A stretch of 64,000 nucleotides of DNA, taken from positions 1 through 64,000 of the forward strand of contig JALSGP010000002.1 in assembly GCA_026982705.1 (NCBI GenBank), in the 5' to 3' direction. This document shows positions 36,912-44,594 of this stretch, piece by piece. The notes beneath the pieces are model-generated. The model made no database searches. It saw only the letters and a list, made by a program, of their open reading frames with translations, and was not told where the DNA came from. The translations under genes were made by a program, and so were the position numbers. Every line of letters starts with the position of its first letter. Within the stretch, counting starts at the first letter, position 1. The stretch is from Alphaproteobacteria bacterium (GTDB taxonomy: Bacteria > Pseudomonadota > Alphaproteobacteria > Geminicoccales > Geminicoccaceae).

Positions 36912-37457
36912 GGTGGCCGGACCGTCCCTCCGGCGAACCCTTCCTGGGCAGGCGACGTCCCGCTGATCGCCGGCGATGAACGGCGGTGACGGGGACCGCG
37001 CGCCGTCGACATCGCCCCCCGCTCACGGCGTGGCCCGACCGGCGGCGATCCGCACCGCACCGATCCACGCCCAGCTGGTGCGACGCGTTCCATCCCGGGG
37101 CCCGGCGGACCGATCGTGCCGAGGGCGCCCGGCGTCCCCTGTGATCGGCGCCGGTCTCTCGCGGCCGACCCTCGCCACCAGCCGCCGCTCTCCGCAGGAA
37201 CGTCGGTTCCGACAAATCCCGTGCGGGACCCGTTCAGGATTTGTCATAACGTACCTTCTCGATAGATCGGGTTCCGCAGGCCGGGCATGTCGGCAACGGT
37301 CGCGACCTCCCCCGATCCGGCGATCGGGCCGCGGCCGGTGACGGACCGATCCGGCGCCCATCACCCCCTTTCCCTGCCGTACACGGCGGGGCACAACCGG
37401 GCGCCGCCCGGGACCGTCACGGTGGCGGTCCGGACCGCGATCACGGGGAGGACGCGC
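36912..37457. other. 546-bp intergenic region upstream of the DadA-like gene
   Basis: I see no convincing gene here. Open frames in the stretch have no family likeness and no good ribosome-binding sites. It holds a weak 6-bp hairpin just after the DUF4340 stop (36916-36934), an inverted repeat with promoter-like sequence (37211-37262), and a long possible leader before ATG 37458. The leader includes a GGACCG/CGGTCC hairpin close to the start. Confidence 0.6.
37211..37262 (+). promoter_or_regulatory. Inverted-repeat operator overlapping a likely promoter of the DadA-like gene
   Basis: Perfect 9-bp arms GACAAATCC (37211-37219) and GGATTTGTC (37237-37245) are separated by 17 nt. The right arm runs into TTGTCA (37241-37246), a good -35 match, with a weak TAGATC -10 candidate 16 nt later. 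The region is AT-rich relative to its surroundings. A dimeric regulator binding the arms would block or place RNA polymerase. The transcript would have a leader of about 190 nt. Confidence 0.45.
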
Positions 37458-38705
37458 ATGAAGGTGGTGGTGATCGGTGCCGGCATCGTCGGCACCTGCT
37501 GCGGCTGGCATCTCGCCCGCGAGGGGCACGCGGTGGAGCTGGTGGACCCGCTGCCGCCCGGCTGCGGGACCTCCTTCGGCAATGCCGGCATCCTCAGCTA
37601 TTCCCACGTGCTTCCCGTGGGCCATCCGGGGGTGCTGCGGGCCCTGCCGCGGCTGCTGCTGCGCCGGGATTCGCCGCTGCGCCTGCGCTGGGGCTATCTG
37701 CCGGTGCTCGCGCCCTGGCTGCTGCGGCTGCTGCGCGCCGCCCGGCCCGGCCGCTTCGAGGCCCACGCCCGCGCCCTCCATGCCCTGGTGAGCCGGGCCG
37801 AGGCCGCCCACGAGGCCGTGATCGAGGCCTGCGGGCTGCGACACCTGGTGCGCGCCAGCGGCTGGCTGAAAGTGGCGCGGGACGGGGACGCCTTCGACCG
37901 CGAGACGGCCTGGGAGCGACGCTTCCTCGAGCGCTTCGGCGTACCCCACGAGGTGGTGGCGGGCGCACGGCTGCGCGAGCTGGAGCCGGCGCTGGTGCCG
38001 GAAGTTCGCCGCGGCCTCTTCCTCCCGCGCGAGCGGCGGGTGGTCTATCCCCTCGACTACACCCGCGGCATCTTCGCCGATCTCGAACGGCGCGGCGGGC
38101 GCTGGCGACAGGCGCGGGTCGCCTCGCTGCGGGTCGAGAGCGGTCGGGTGCGGGCGGTGGTCACCGACCGCGGCACGCTCGCACCGGAGCTGGTGGTGCT
38201 GGCCGCCGGCGTCTTCTCCCGCGAACTGCTGCGGCCGCTGGGACTGGCGATACCGTTGGAGGCCGAACGTGGCTACCATGCCACCCTGCCGGCCCCCGCC
38301 GCCGGTCCGGGCCCGGAACGGCCGGTGCTCGCCCTCGAGGACGGCTTCCTCCTCGCCCCCATGAAGGACGGCATCCGTCTCACCACCGGCATCGAGCTGG
38401 CGAGTCCCTATGCTCCGCCGGACTTCCGCCCGCTGCGGCGGCTGGTGGCGAGGGTCGGCCGCTGGCTCGCCGGGATCGAGCCCCGCATTCTCGGCGAGTG
38501 GATCGGCTACCGCCCCTGCCTGCCGGACAGCCTGCCGGTGATCGGTTTCGCCCCGCGCTGCGAGAACCTGCTCCTCGCCTTCGGCCATCACCATCTGGGC
38601 CTGACCCTCGCGGCGGTGACGGGGCGAATCGTGGCCGATCTCGTGGCCGGTCGCGATCCCGGCCTCGATCTCGCGCCCTATCGCGCCGACCGGCCCTTCG
38701 TCTGA
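37458..38705 (+). CDS. DadA-like FAD-dependent amino acid oxidase/dehydrogenase
   Basis: The 415-residue flavoprotein of the DAO family has the N-terminal dinucleotide fold VVVIGAGIVGTCCGWHLAREGH (3-24), the second signature FGNAGILSYSH, LVVLAAGVFSRELL near 255 and the C-terminal GHHHLGLTLAAVTGRIVADL. DadA proteins oxidise D-amino acids at the membrane and pass electrons to quinone; relatives act on hydroxyproline or glycine-type imino acids. The ATG at 37458 has GGGGAGGA upstream. It is monocistronic, and its 3' end overlaps the convergent aspartoacylase-like gene by 28 nt. Confidence 0.85.
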   Translation: MKVVVIGAGIVGTCCGWHLAREGHAVELVDPLPPGCGTSFGNAGILSYSHVLPVGHPGVLRALPRLLLRRDSPLRLRWGYLPVLAPWLLRLLRAARPGRFEAHARALHALVSRAEAAHEAVIEACGLRHLVRASGWLKVARDGDAFDRETAWERRFLERFGVPHEVVAGARLRELEPALVPEVRRGLFLPRERRVVYPLDYTRGIFADLERRGGRWRQARVASLRVESGRVRAVVTDRGTLAPELVVLAAGVFSRELLRPLGLAIPLEAERGYHATLPAPAAGPGPERPVLALEDGFLLAPMKDGIRLTTGIELASPYAPPDFRPLRRLVARVGRWLAGIEPRILGEWIGYRPCLPDSLPVIGFAPRCENLLLAFGHHHLGLTLAAVTGRIVADLVAGRDPGLDLAPYRADRPFV

Positions 38706-39679
38706 GCGGGCGTCACCGTCACCTCCGTCGCCGCCGGCAGCGGCCCCTCCACCAGCCGGGCGAGGCGCATCGCCGTCCGGCCGGGCCGGGGCCGGTGCGC
38801 CGGCAGGATCACCACGCAGTCGTCGTGGGGCGTGCGGACGGGGCGCGGGCCGTCGCGCGCCACCAGCGTGCCGGCCGCCGGCAGCAGGGCGAAGTGACGG
38901 ATGCCCCGAGCGAAGACGAAGGGCCCCCGGTCCACCGTCACCGTCCGCGTCACCTCCAGCACGCTCACCGGCCGCGGCCGCGGCGGCGGCAGCCAGCTCG
39001 CCGTCTCGGCATCCAGCATCGCCAGGTGGCGCAGCAGCGCGAGGATGCAGGACAGCGCCGCGTCCACGCTCGCGGGATCGTCGTGGCGGCCCGCTTCCAG
39101 CAGCAGCGCCGTCTCCGGACGGGCGGGATCGGCGAAGGGACCCCAGTCGATCAGGCGCCGGCCGGCGGCGTGGCCGTGGTCGCGCACCACGATCGGCGGC
39201 GTCGCCAGCACCCGGGCCAGGGCCGCCGCCTTGTCGGTGGGACCGGTAAGGAGGAAGGGCGGCGTCGCCACACGGCTGGTGTGGAGATCGAGCACCACGT
39301 CCAGCTCCGCGAGGAGCGGCCGGAGCCGCCGCGCCCTCCGCAGTTCCGGCCCGTCGGCGGGCTCGTCCAGCCGGTCCCACACGCGGTTCAGGTCCCGCTC
39401 GAGGAATCGCACACCGCGGGCTGCCGCCTCGGGGTGGGCGAGGATCAGCACCAGTGCCCCCCTCACCGGCCGCACCCCCAGCTCCAGCAGCCGGCCCAGC
39501 GCCCGCGCACCCGCCGGCTCGTTGCCGTGGACCAGCGCCACCAGCCCCACCCGCGGTCCCGGCCGCCCCGAGTCCAGCCGCAGCACGTGGGGCACGTCGG
39601 TACGGGCGGTGACGAAGAAGGTGAGATCCGGCGGACGGAACACGATCCTCGCGCCCTCGCCGTGGACGGCCCGGCCCAT
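38678..39679 (-). CDS. Succinylglutamate desuccinylase/aspartoacylase-family zinc hydrolase
   Basis: The 333-residue M14-type hydrolase has zinc-binding HGNEPAG (about 50-56), RDLNRVWD and the third ligand in VVLDLHTS near 128-135. Family members cleave N-acyl amino acids such as N-succinylglutamate or N-acetylaspartate, or modify peptides. An astE role would need ast genes, and none are here. It lies convergent to the DadA-like gene and divergent from the KaiC-like gene (75 nt gap). ATG 39679 is the best start seen. Confidence 0.82.
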   Translation of the reverse strand: MGRAVHGEGARIVFRPPDLTFFVTARTDVPHVLRLDSGRPGPRVGLVALVHGNEPAGARALGRLLELGVRPVRGALVLILAHPEAAARGVRFLERDLNRVWDRLDEPADGPELRRARRLRPLLAELDVVLDLHTSRVATPPFLLTGPTDKAAALARVLATPPIVVRDHGHAAGRRLIDWGPFADPARPETALLLEAGRHDDPASVDAALSCILALLRHLAMLDAETASWLPPPRPRPVSVLEVTRTVTVDRGPFVFARGIRHFALLPAAGTLVARDGPRPVRTPHDDCVVILPAHRPRPGRTAMRLARLVEGPLPAATEVTVTPAQTKGRSAR

Positions 39680-39754
39680 TCTCGGGTCATCCCTCCGTCT
39701 TGCAAGACCTCGGGCGGCTTCCCACCTCGCGGAGGGGATCGGGAGGCTGCGGCC

Positions 39755-40645
39755 GTGAGCGGGACGGAGCGGCGGGGGCCCGTGGTCGAGAGCGTCGCCA
39801 CCCTGGCCGAGCTGCGCGAGCGCATCCCCGCAGCCGAGGGCGTGCCCACCGGCGTTCCCGGTCTCGACGAACTGTTCTTCGTGCCGGAGTGGCGGGACGG
39901 CCGCCTCCACCGGCGCCCGCTCGGCGGGATTCCGCGCCACGCCGTCCTCCAGGTGACGGGCGTGGCCGACACCGGCAAGAGCCTGCTGGTGGAGCAGTAC
40001 GCGGTGACACGGGCGGCGGCGGGCGAGACGGTGGCCTTCGTCACCATGGAGAGCCCCGCCCCCTTCACCGCCATGGGCCTGCGCACCCGGGCCACGGCGC
40101 TGGGGCTCGACCGGGCGGCGGTGGAGCGGCGGGTGGTGCTGCTGGACGGCGCCACCCACACGGTGCTGGCGCGCGATCTCGCGGCGCTGCTGGATACCCT
40201 CGCCTTCGCCATCCGCACCCATCGAGTGTGCCACGTGGTGCTGGACTCGCTGACGGGCCTGTTCGAGGCGCGGGAGATGCTGGCCCGCGACGTGGTGCGG
40301 CCTCTCTTCGGCTTCCTCAAGACGTGGCACCAGACGGCGCTCCTGGTCTCCCAGAAGCGGAGCGGCCACGAGGCCCTCACCGCCGAGGCGGCCGGCGGCT
40401 ACGCCGTCGCCCACATCCTCGACGGCTCGCTGGTGCTGGCCAAGCATCCGGTGCTCTCGCCGCAGGCCGCCCGCCTCCACCGCGTCCCGCTCGGCGAGAC
40501 GGTGCGGCTCTTCCGCATCGACGGCTGCCGCCTCGCCGGCCACGACACCCGCACCCACCACTGCGAGATCGGCCCGGACGGCATCCTCAGGATCGGCCCG
40601 CCCCTGACCCGCACGGTGGCGGGCGGAGAGGAGGAGGCATCGTGA
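39755..40645 (+). CDS. KaiC-like RecA-family ATPase
   Basis: The 296-residue single-domain protein is of the KaiC/RecA type. It has VPTGVPGLDELF (the KaiC-style 'TGIPGLD' start, about 30-41), Walker A VTGVADTGKSLL (near 68-79), the glutamate-bearing strand TVAFVTMESPAP and Walker B VCHVVLDSLTGLFEA near 160-174. It has one domain, so it is not the double-domain clock KaiC. Such single-domain KaiC proteins with a small adjacent partner are known mainly from archaea. GTG 39755 follows GGGAGG by 8 nt. It overlaps the next gene by 4 nt (GTGA). Confidence 0.82.
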   Translation: MSGTERRGPVVESVATLAELRERIPAAEGVPTGVPGLDELFFVPEWRDGRLHRRPLGGIPRHAVLQVTGVADTGKSLLVEQYAVTRAAAGETVAFVTMESPAPFTAMGLRTRATALGLDRAAVERRVVLLDGATHTVLARDLAALLDTLAFAIRTHRVCHVVLDSLTGLFEAREMLARDVVRPLFGFLKTWHQTALLVSQKRSGHEALTAEAAGGYAVAHILDGSLVLAKHPVLSPQAARLHRVPLGETVRLFRIDGCRLAGHDTRTHHCEIGPDGILRIGPPLTRTVAGGEEEAS

Positions 40646-41046
40646 TCGAGATTCCGCCGCGGCCCCGGGACGTGGACCGCGAGGCCCTCCAGGTGTTCCT
40701 CGCCGCCATCGACCTCCTGGGCGGGCCGCGCGGTCTCGTGGAGCACCGTCGGCTCACCTGGCTGCCGAGCCTGATGGAGGCGGCCTATGCGGTGGTGCTG
40801 GCGGAGCGTCATCACTGGTCGGCCGACGACATCGCCGCCTTCCTCGGCCTCTCGCGGCAGGCGGTGCGCGCCATGCTGCAGGCCTCGCCGGAGCGGGTGC
40901 GCGAGCGGCTGCGGGCCGGCCCGTCCGCCGAGGACGAGCGCCGCCGCCCCCACATCGCGGGCGGCCTCGCCCGCCTCGCCTTCGCGCGAGGCCGTGAGGA
41001 GACCGGAAGTGGCGGCGACGGCGGCGGCACACCGGAGGCGCGTTAG
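40642..41046 (+). CDS. Small HTH protein, partner of the KaiC-like ATPase
   Basis: The 134-residue protein has a central helix-turn-helix-like segment, AERHHWSADDIAAFLGLSRQ (about 48-67) followed by AVRAMLQASPERVRERL, then a Gly/Arg-rich tail. The segment TWLPSLMEAAYAVVLAE before it resembles the 'near-KaiC' regulatory domain described beside archaeal KaiC homologues; I make that link from memory. GTG 40642 overlaps the KaiC-like stop, and AGGAGGAGG precedes it. It probably works with the ATPase as a DNA- or protein-binding regulator. Confidence 0.72.
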   Translation: MIEIPPRPRDVDREALQVFLAAIDLLGGPRGLVEHRRLTWLPSLMEAAYAVVLAERHHWSADDIAAFLGLSRQAVRAMLQASPERVRERLRAGPSAEDERRRPHIAGGLARLAFARGREETGSGGDGGGTPEAR

Positions 41047-41102
41047 CGATTCCTTCATGTTTGCGTGATGGGATGACGGAGGCCCGGTGGGAGACGCCAC
41101 CC

Positions 41103-42269
41103 GTGTCGTCGCGTCCCGCTCGCCCTCCGTTTCGGATCCTCCGCCTGCTGGCGGGAGTCCTGCTGCTGCCGCTGCTGCTCGCCGCCTGCAGCGACGCGGG
41201 CCCCGCCGCCCGGCCGGGGGCGGCGCCGGCGAGGCCGCGGGAGGATGCGGCCGTCCGCTTCCTGCGCATGGCCGACAGCGCCCTGCGCCTCGGCCGGCCG
41301 GAGGCCGCCGTCACCCTCGCCGCCCGCGGCCTGGAGTTCCGACCCGCGGATCCGGCCCTGCTCCGGCTCTACGCCCGCGCCCTCGCCGCCGCCGGCCGTC
41401 CCGGCACCGCCGCCGACGTCTGGCGGAAGCTGTTGGGTGCTGGGACCGCGCCCCTCGCCGATCATCTGGCCTATGCCCGGGCCCTCGTGGAGAGCGGCCA
41501 GCCGGAGCTGGCGGCGCGTCACCTCGCCGGCCTCGAGGCGCGCTTCGGCAGCCATGGCGCCTACTGGAACGGCCGTGGCATCGCCCTCGCCCACGCCCGC
41601 CGTTTCGCCGAGGCGGTGGCGGCCTTCGAGCGCGCCGTCGCCCGCGATCCACGACGTGCCTCGTGGCGCGCCAATCTGGCGCTGGCGGTGGCCCTCGCGG
41701 GCGATCCGGTGAAGGCGCGGGTGATGCTGGCCCCGCTGGCCGACGGACTGCAGTCGAATCCCCGCATCCGTCACAATCTGGCGCTGGTGGAGGTGATGGC
41801 GGGACGACCGCAGGCGGCGCGCCGGCTGCTGCGCATCGACCTGGACGATCGGGCGGTGGCGGAGGATCTGACGACGCTCCTCGAGCTCACCGATCCGGCT
41901 GGTCGCGGGCCGATCCTGGACCGGCTGGCGGCCCCGGCGGTGGATCCCGCGCCCCTGCCCTCGCCCACGCGCCCTCCGCCGGCCTCCGCCCTCGCCCTGG
42001 CCCCGGAGGACCTGGAGCGGGCCGGTCTGCCGGTGGGGGACTGGTTCCTGCGGCTGGGCCTCGCGGCGGATGCCACCACCGCGAGGCGGCGCTGGGCCGA
42101 ACTGCGGCAGGCCCATCCGCAACTGCTGGGTGATCTGCGCCGCCTCGCCGGATCCGATCCCGGGCCCCAGCCCCTGCTGGCCGGTCCCCTGTCCTCGCGC
42201 CGGGCGGCGGAGGCGCGTTGCGCCCGTCTGCGGCAGGCGGGCGTCGACTGCCTCGCCCTGCGGCTCTGA
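41103..42269 (+). CDS. TPR-repeat lipoprotein with C-terminal SPOR-like domain
   Basis: The 388-residue protein begins with a lipoprotein signal peptide ending in the lipobox LLAAC (Cys about 32). Tetratricopeptide repeats follow (from about 48 to 260, for example AVTLAARGLEFRPADPALLRLYARALAAAG). The C-terminal segment LLAGPLSSRRAAEARCARLRQAGVDCLALRL looks like half of a peptidoglycan-binding SPOR domain. It is predicted to sit on the periplasmic face of a membrane and scaffold envelope proteins, like TadD/NlpI-type factors. GTG 41103 has GGGAG 9 nt upstream; an ATG at 41073 lacks one. Confidence 0.78.
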   Translation: MSSRPARPPFRILRLLAGVLLLPLLLAACSDAGPAARPGAAPARPREDAAVRFLRMADSALRLGRPEAAVTLAARGLEFRPADPALLRLYARALAAAGRPGTAADVWRKLLGAGTAPLADHLAYARALVESGQPELAARHLAGLEARFGSHGAYWNGRGIALAHARRFAEAVAAFERAVARDPRRASWRANLALAVALAGDPVKARVMLAPLADGLQSNPRIRHNLALVEVMAGRPQAARRLLRIDLDDRAVAEDLTTLLELTDPAGRGPILDRLAAPAVDPAPLPSPTRPPPASALALAPEDLERAGLPVGDWFLRLGLAADATTARRRWAELRQAHPQLLGDLRRLAGSDPGPQPLLAGPLSSRRAAEARCARLRQAGVDCLALRL

Positions 42270-42274
42270 GGGCG

Positions 42275-42300
42275 GCGGCCCGGTGGCGGCGACGGGCCGC
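42275..42300. terminator. Candidate hairpin terminator after the TPR lipoprotein gene
   Basis: An 8-bp perfect inverted repeat (GCGGCCCG/CGGGCCGC) with a 10-nt loop begins 5 nt after the stop codon at 42269 and before crcB. No T-tract follows. Position supports termination; composition alone could also explain it. Confidence 0.4.
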
Positions 42301-42372
42301 GCCGGTGCCGGCGGCGGCCTTCCCGCCGCGCCGATGCCCTCCTAGAAGGGGCGCGGAGACGGATGGCGGATC

Positions 42373-42762
42373 ATGGAGACCCTCTGGATCGCCCTCGGCA
42401 GCGCCCTGGGCGGCGTGGCCCGCTTCGCCCTCTCGGGCCTGGTGGCGCGCGGCATCGGCGAGACCTTCCCCTTCGGCACCCTCGCCGTCAACGTGCTGGG
42501 ATCCTTCGCCATCGGCCTCTTCGTCGCCGTCACCGGCCCGGACGGGCCGCTGCTGGTGGACCCCCGCCTGCGCCGGGCCTTCACCCTCGGCGTCTGCGGC
42601 GGCTTCACCACCTTCTCCTCCTTCAGCCTGCAGACGCTGGCGCTGCTGCGCGACGGCGAGTGGGGGCCGGCCCTGGCCAACGTGCTGCTGTCGGTGGTGG
42701 GCTGTCTGCTGGCGGTGTGGGCCGGCTGGGCACTGGGCGTGCGGCTCGGCCGAGCGGGGTGA
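42373..42762 (+). CDS. crcB: Fluoride channel CrcB/FluC
   Basis: The 129-residue protein has four membrane helices and the Fluc signatures GGVARFALS (14-22), GTLAVNVLGSFAIG and GGFTTFSSFSLQ. CrcB forms a dual-topology dimeric channel that lets fluoride out of the cell. I looked for a fluoride riboswitch in the 100 nt upstream and saw no match to the conserved core. It is followed after 8 nt by the DUF190 gene, a common pair. Confidence 0.95.
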   Translation: METLWIALGSALGGVARFALSGLVARGIGETFPFGTLAVNVLGSFAIGLFVAVTGPDGPLLVDPRLRRAFTLGVCGGFTTFSSFSLQTLALLRDGEWGPALANVLLSVVGCLLAVWAGWALGVRLGRAG

Positions 42763-42770
42763 GGCATGAC

Positions 42771-43115
42771 ATGAAGATTCCACACGAAGCCCTTCTGCTC
42801 CGCATCTTCGTCGGTGAGAACGACCGCGTGGACGGGCGTCCCCTCTACGAAGCCATCGTGCTGGAGGCGCGCCGCCGTCATCTCGCCGGCGCCACCGTGC
42901 TCCGCGGCCCCATGGGCTTCGGCCGCTCCAGCCGGCTCCACACCGCCAAGATCCTGCGCCTTTCCGAGGACCTGCCCATGGTGATCGAGATCGTCGACGC
43001 CGAGGAGCGGATCCGCGCCTTTCTCGCCGCCATCGAACCGATGATGACGGGCGGCCTCGTCACCCTCGAACGGGTGGAGGTGGTCCGTTACGGCGGCGAC
43101 GAGCCGGACGGGTGA
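42771..43115 (+). CDS. DUF190 (PII-like fold) protein
   Basis: The 114-residue protein matches DUF190: LLRIFVGENDRVDGRPLYEAIVLEARRRHLAGATVLRGPMGFG at the start and DLPMVIEIVDAEERIRAFL in the middle. The fold is PII-like, and such proteins often accompany crcB, probably as a cytosolic regulator or partner. The precise role is unknown. The ATG at 42771 follows GTGAGG. The 3' end overlaps the convergent GNAT gene by 28 nt. Confidence 0.9.
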   Translation: MKIPHEALLLRIFVGENDRVDGRPLYEAIVLEARRRHLAGATVLRGPMGFGRSSRLHTAKILRLSEDLPMVIEIVDAEERIRAFLAAIEPMMTGGLVTLERVEVVRYGGDEPDG

Positions 43116-43729
43116 TCCGCCGCCGGTGCGAGGATCGGCACCTGGGGGGCGGCATCGCGCGGCAGGAGGCCCACCAGCCTCGGATCGGGCGCGATCTCGA
43201 CGGTGCGCATCCACGGGCGGAAGCCGAAGCGGCGGTAGAAGGCCAGGGCGTCCGGGTGATCCAGGGTGCAGGTGCGCACCACCAGTCTTCGGATCGGCCT
43301 GGCGAAGGCGCGCGCCAGCGCCCAGCGCATGGCCGCCCCGCCGAGACCGCGGCCGATCCAGGAACGAACGAAACCGAAATAGGCGAGTTCCGCTTCGCTC
43401 CCGGGGCGGAAGTCCAGCTCCACCAGGCCGATGTCCCGCCCCTCGTGGCGCACGATGCCGATCTCGAGTCGCGGATCGGCGAGGAGGCGGGCGAGCGCCT
43501 CGGGGGCGAGCCGCAGCCGACCGAACCACAGCCAATCGCGGCCGATTTCGACGAACAGCCGACGATAGCGTGCGGGATCGGGCGCGGTCGCACGTTCGAG
43601 GCCGACACCCCGCGGCCAGCGCGGACGCTCCGGAGGTGGCGGGCGGTCGAGCTCCAGCCAGGTGACCACCGCGGCGATGCAGCCCGTGGGTACCGGCCGA
43701 TGTCCCTCGGGCAGATCCGGGCCGTTCAT
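43088..43729 (-). CDS. GNAT-family N-acetyltransferase
   Basis: The 213-residue protein has a GNAT core in its second half: LEIGIVRHEGRDIGLVELDFRPG, the acetyl-CoA loop RSWIGRGLGGAAMRWALARAF (about 135-155) and HPDALAFYRRFGFRPW. The substrate is not predictable. Its ATG (43729) overlaps the stop of an 8-codon mini-ORF in the upstream tandem repeat (ATGA), so translation may be coupled to that leader. Confidence 0.85.
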   Translation of the reverse strand: MNGPDLPEGHRPVPTGCIAAVVTWLELDRPPPPERPRWPRGVGLERATAPDPARYRRLFVEIGRDWLWFGRLRLAPEALARLLADPRLEIGIVRHEGRDIGLVELDFRPGSEAELAYFGFVRSWIGRGLGGAAMRWALARAFARPIRRLVVRTCTLDHPDALAFYRRFGFRPWMRTVEIAPDPRLVGLLPRDAAPQVPILAPAADHPSGSSPP

Positions 43730-43735
43730 CTCTTC

Positions 43736-43775
43736 TTCATTTCCGCTTCCATCAGTTCATTTCCGCTTCCATCAG
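43736..43775. repeat. Perfect 20-bp tandem duplication forming two coupled mini-ORFs
   Basis: The unit TTCATTTCCGCTTCCATCAG occurs twice in direct succession (43736-43755 and 43756-43775). On the minus strand each copy contains ATGGAAGCGGAAATGAA. The upstream copy encodes MEAEMN and stops in TGATG, so its stop touches the next start. The second copy encodes MEAEMKKR and its stop overlaps the GNAT start. It lies in the 88-nt gap between the MBL hydrolase and GNAT genes. Confidence 0.75.
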
Positions 43776-43817
43776 GTATCATCCGCGGCCGGTGTCCCGC
43801 GGGCGGATCCGCGCCGT

Positions 43818-44594
43818 TCACGGTTCCGGCAGCTCGATGCAGAGGCCGTCGAAGGCGGGCTCGATGCCGCGCGGCAGCCGGTCGTACCAGTCGCGATAGT
43901 CCACCTCGTGGTTCATGTGGGTGAGATAGGCCCGCTCGGGCGCGACCCGGTGGATCCAGGCCAGCGCCCGGCCGAGGTGGGCGTGGGAGGGATGCGGCTT
44001 CTCGCGGAGGGCGTCGACGATCCACACCCGCACGCCGCGCAGCATGTCGAAGGCGGCCTCGTCGAGGCGGTCCACGTCGGTGGAATAGGCGAAGTCGCCG
44101 ATGCGGAAACCGAAGCTCCAGCCGCGCCCGTGGTGCTGGCGGAACATGCCGATCTCCAGCCCGCCGATGCGGAACCAGCCCTCCGCCACCGGATGGGGCT
44201 CCAGCTCCGGTCGCCAGAAGCCGGAAGCGACCCGGCCGCCCTCGAAGACGTAGGGAAAGCGCTGGCGGATCTTCTCGAACACCTCGGGATGGGCGTAGGC
44301 CGGCACCGCCCGCCCCACGAGATTGTTGATCTGTCGCACCTCGTCGATGCCGTGGAGATGATCGGCGTGGGCGTGGGTGTAGAGGATCGCCTCGAGGCCG
44401 GTGATCCCCGCCTCCAGACACTGCTGGCGCATGTCGGGACCGGTGTCCACGAGGATGCGCAGTCCCGCGGCCTCGATCAAAAGCGAGCAGCGCAGCCGCC
44501 GGTTGCGGGGATCCTCCGAGCGGCAGACCGGACAGCGGCAGCCGATCTGCGGGACGCCCGCCGAGGTGCCGCAGCCCAGCACCGTCACCCGCAT
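43818..44594 (-). CDS. MBL-fold metallo-hydrolase (PhnP-like)
   Basis: The 258-residue metallo-beta-lactamase-fold hydrolase has VTVLGCGTSAGVPQIGCRCPVCRS at the start, the zinc-binding THAHADHLHGID near 73-84 and HMNHEVDY close to the C-terminus. The N-terminal Cys/His cluster and layout resemble PhnP-type phosphodiesterases. In alphaproteobacteria this gene regularly follows metG-tatD, as here, suggesting a housekeeping nucleic-acid or nucleotide role rather than phosphonate use. It overlaps tatD by 10 nt. Confidence 0.88.
   Translation of the reverse strand: MRVTVLGCGTSAGVPQIGCRCPVCRSEDPRNRRLRCSLLIEAAGLRILVDTGPDMRQQCLEAGITGLEAILYTHAHADHLHGIDEVRQINNLVGRAVPAYAHPEVFEKIRQRFPYVFEGGRVASGFWRPELEPHPVAEGWFRIGGLEIGMFRQHHGRGWSFGFRIGDFAYSTDVDRLDEAAFDMLRGVRVWIVDALREKPHPSHAHLGRALAWIHRVAPERAYLTHMNHEVDYRDWYDRLPRGIEPAFDGLCIELPEP

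Noticed and set aside
36976-37341. 121-codon plus-strand frame in the gap before the DadA-like gene
   Set aside because: No ribosome-binding site, no family likeness, and it runs through the promoter-like inverted repeat.
37287-37457. N-terminal extension of the DadA-like protein from ATG 37287
   Set aside because: The added 57 residues are unlike the family; the dinucleotide-binding fold starts right after ATG 37458, which has a good ribosome-binding site.
42270-42372. Fluoride riboswitch upstream of crcB
   Set aside because: I looked for the conserved crcB-motif core and its pseudoknot partner and saw neither; the segment is a GC-rich gap with a hairpin.
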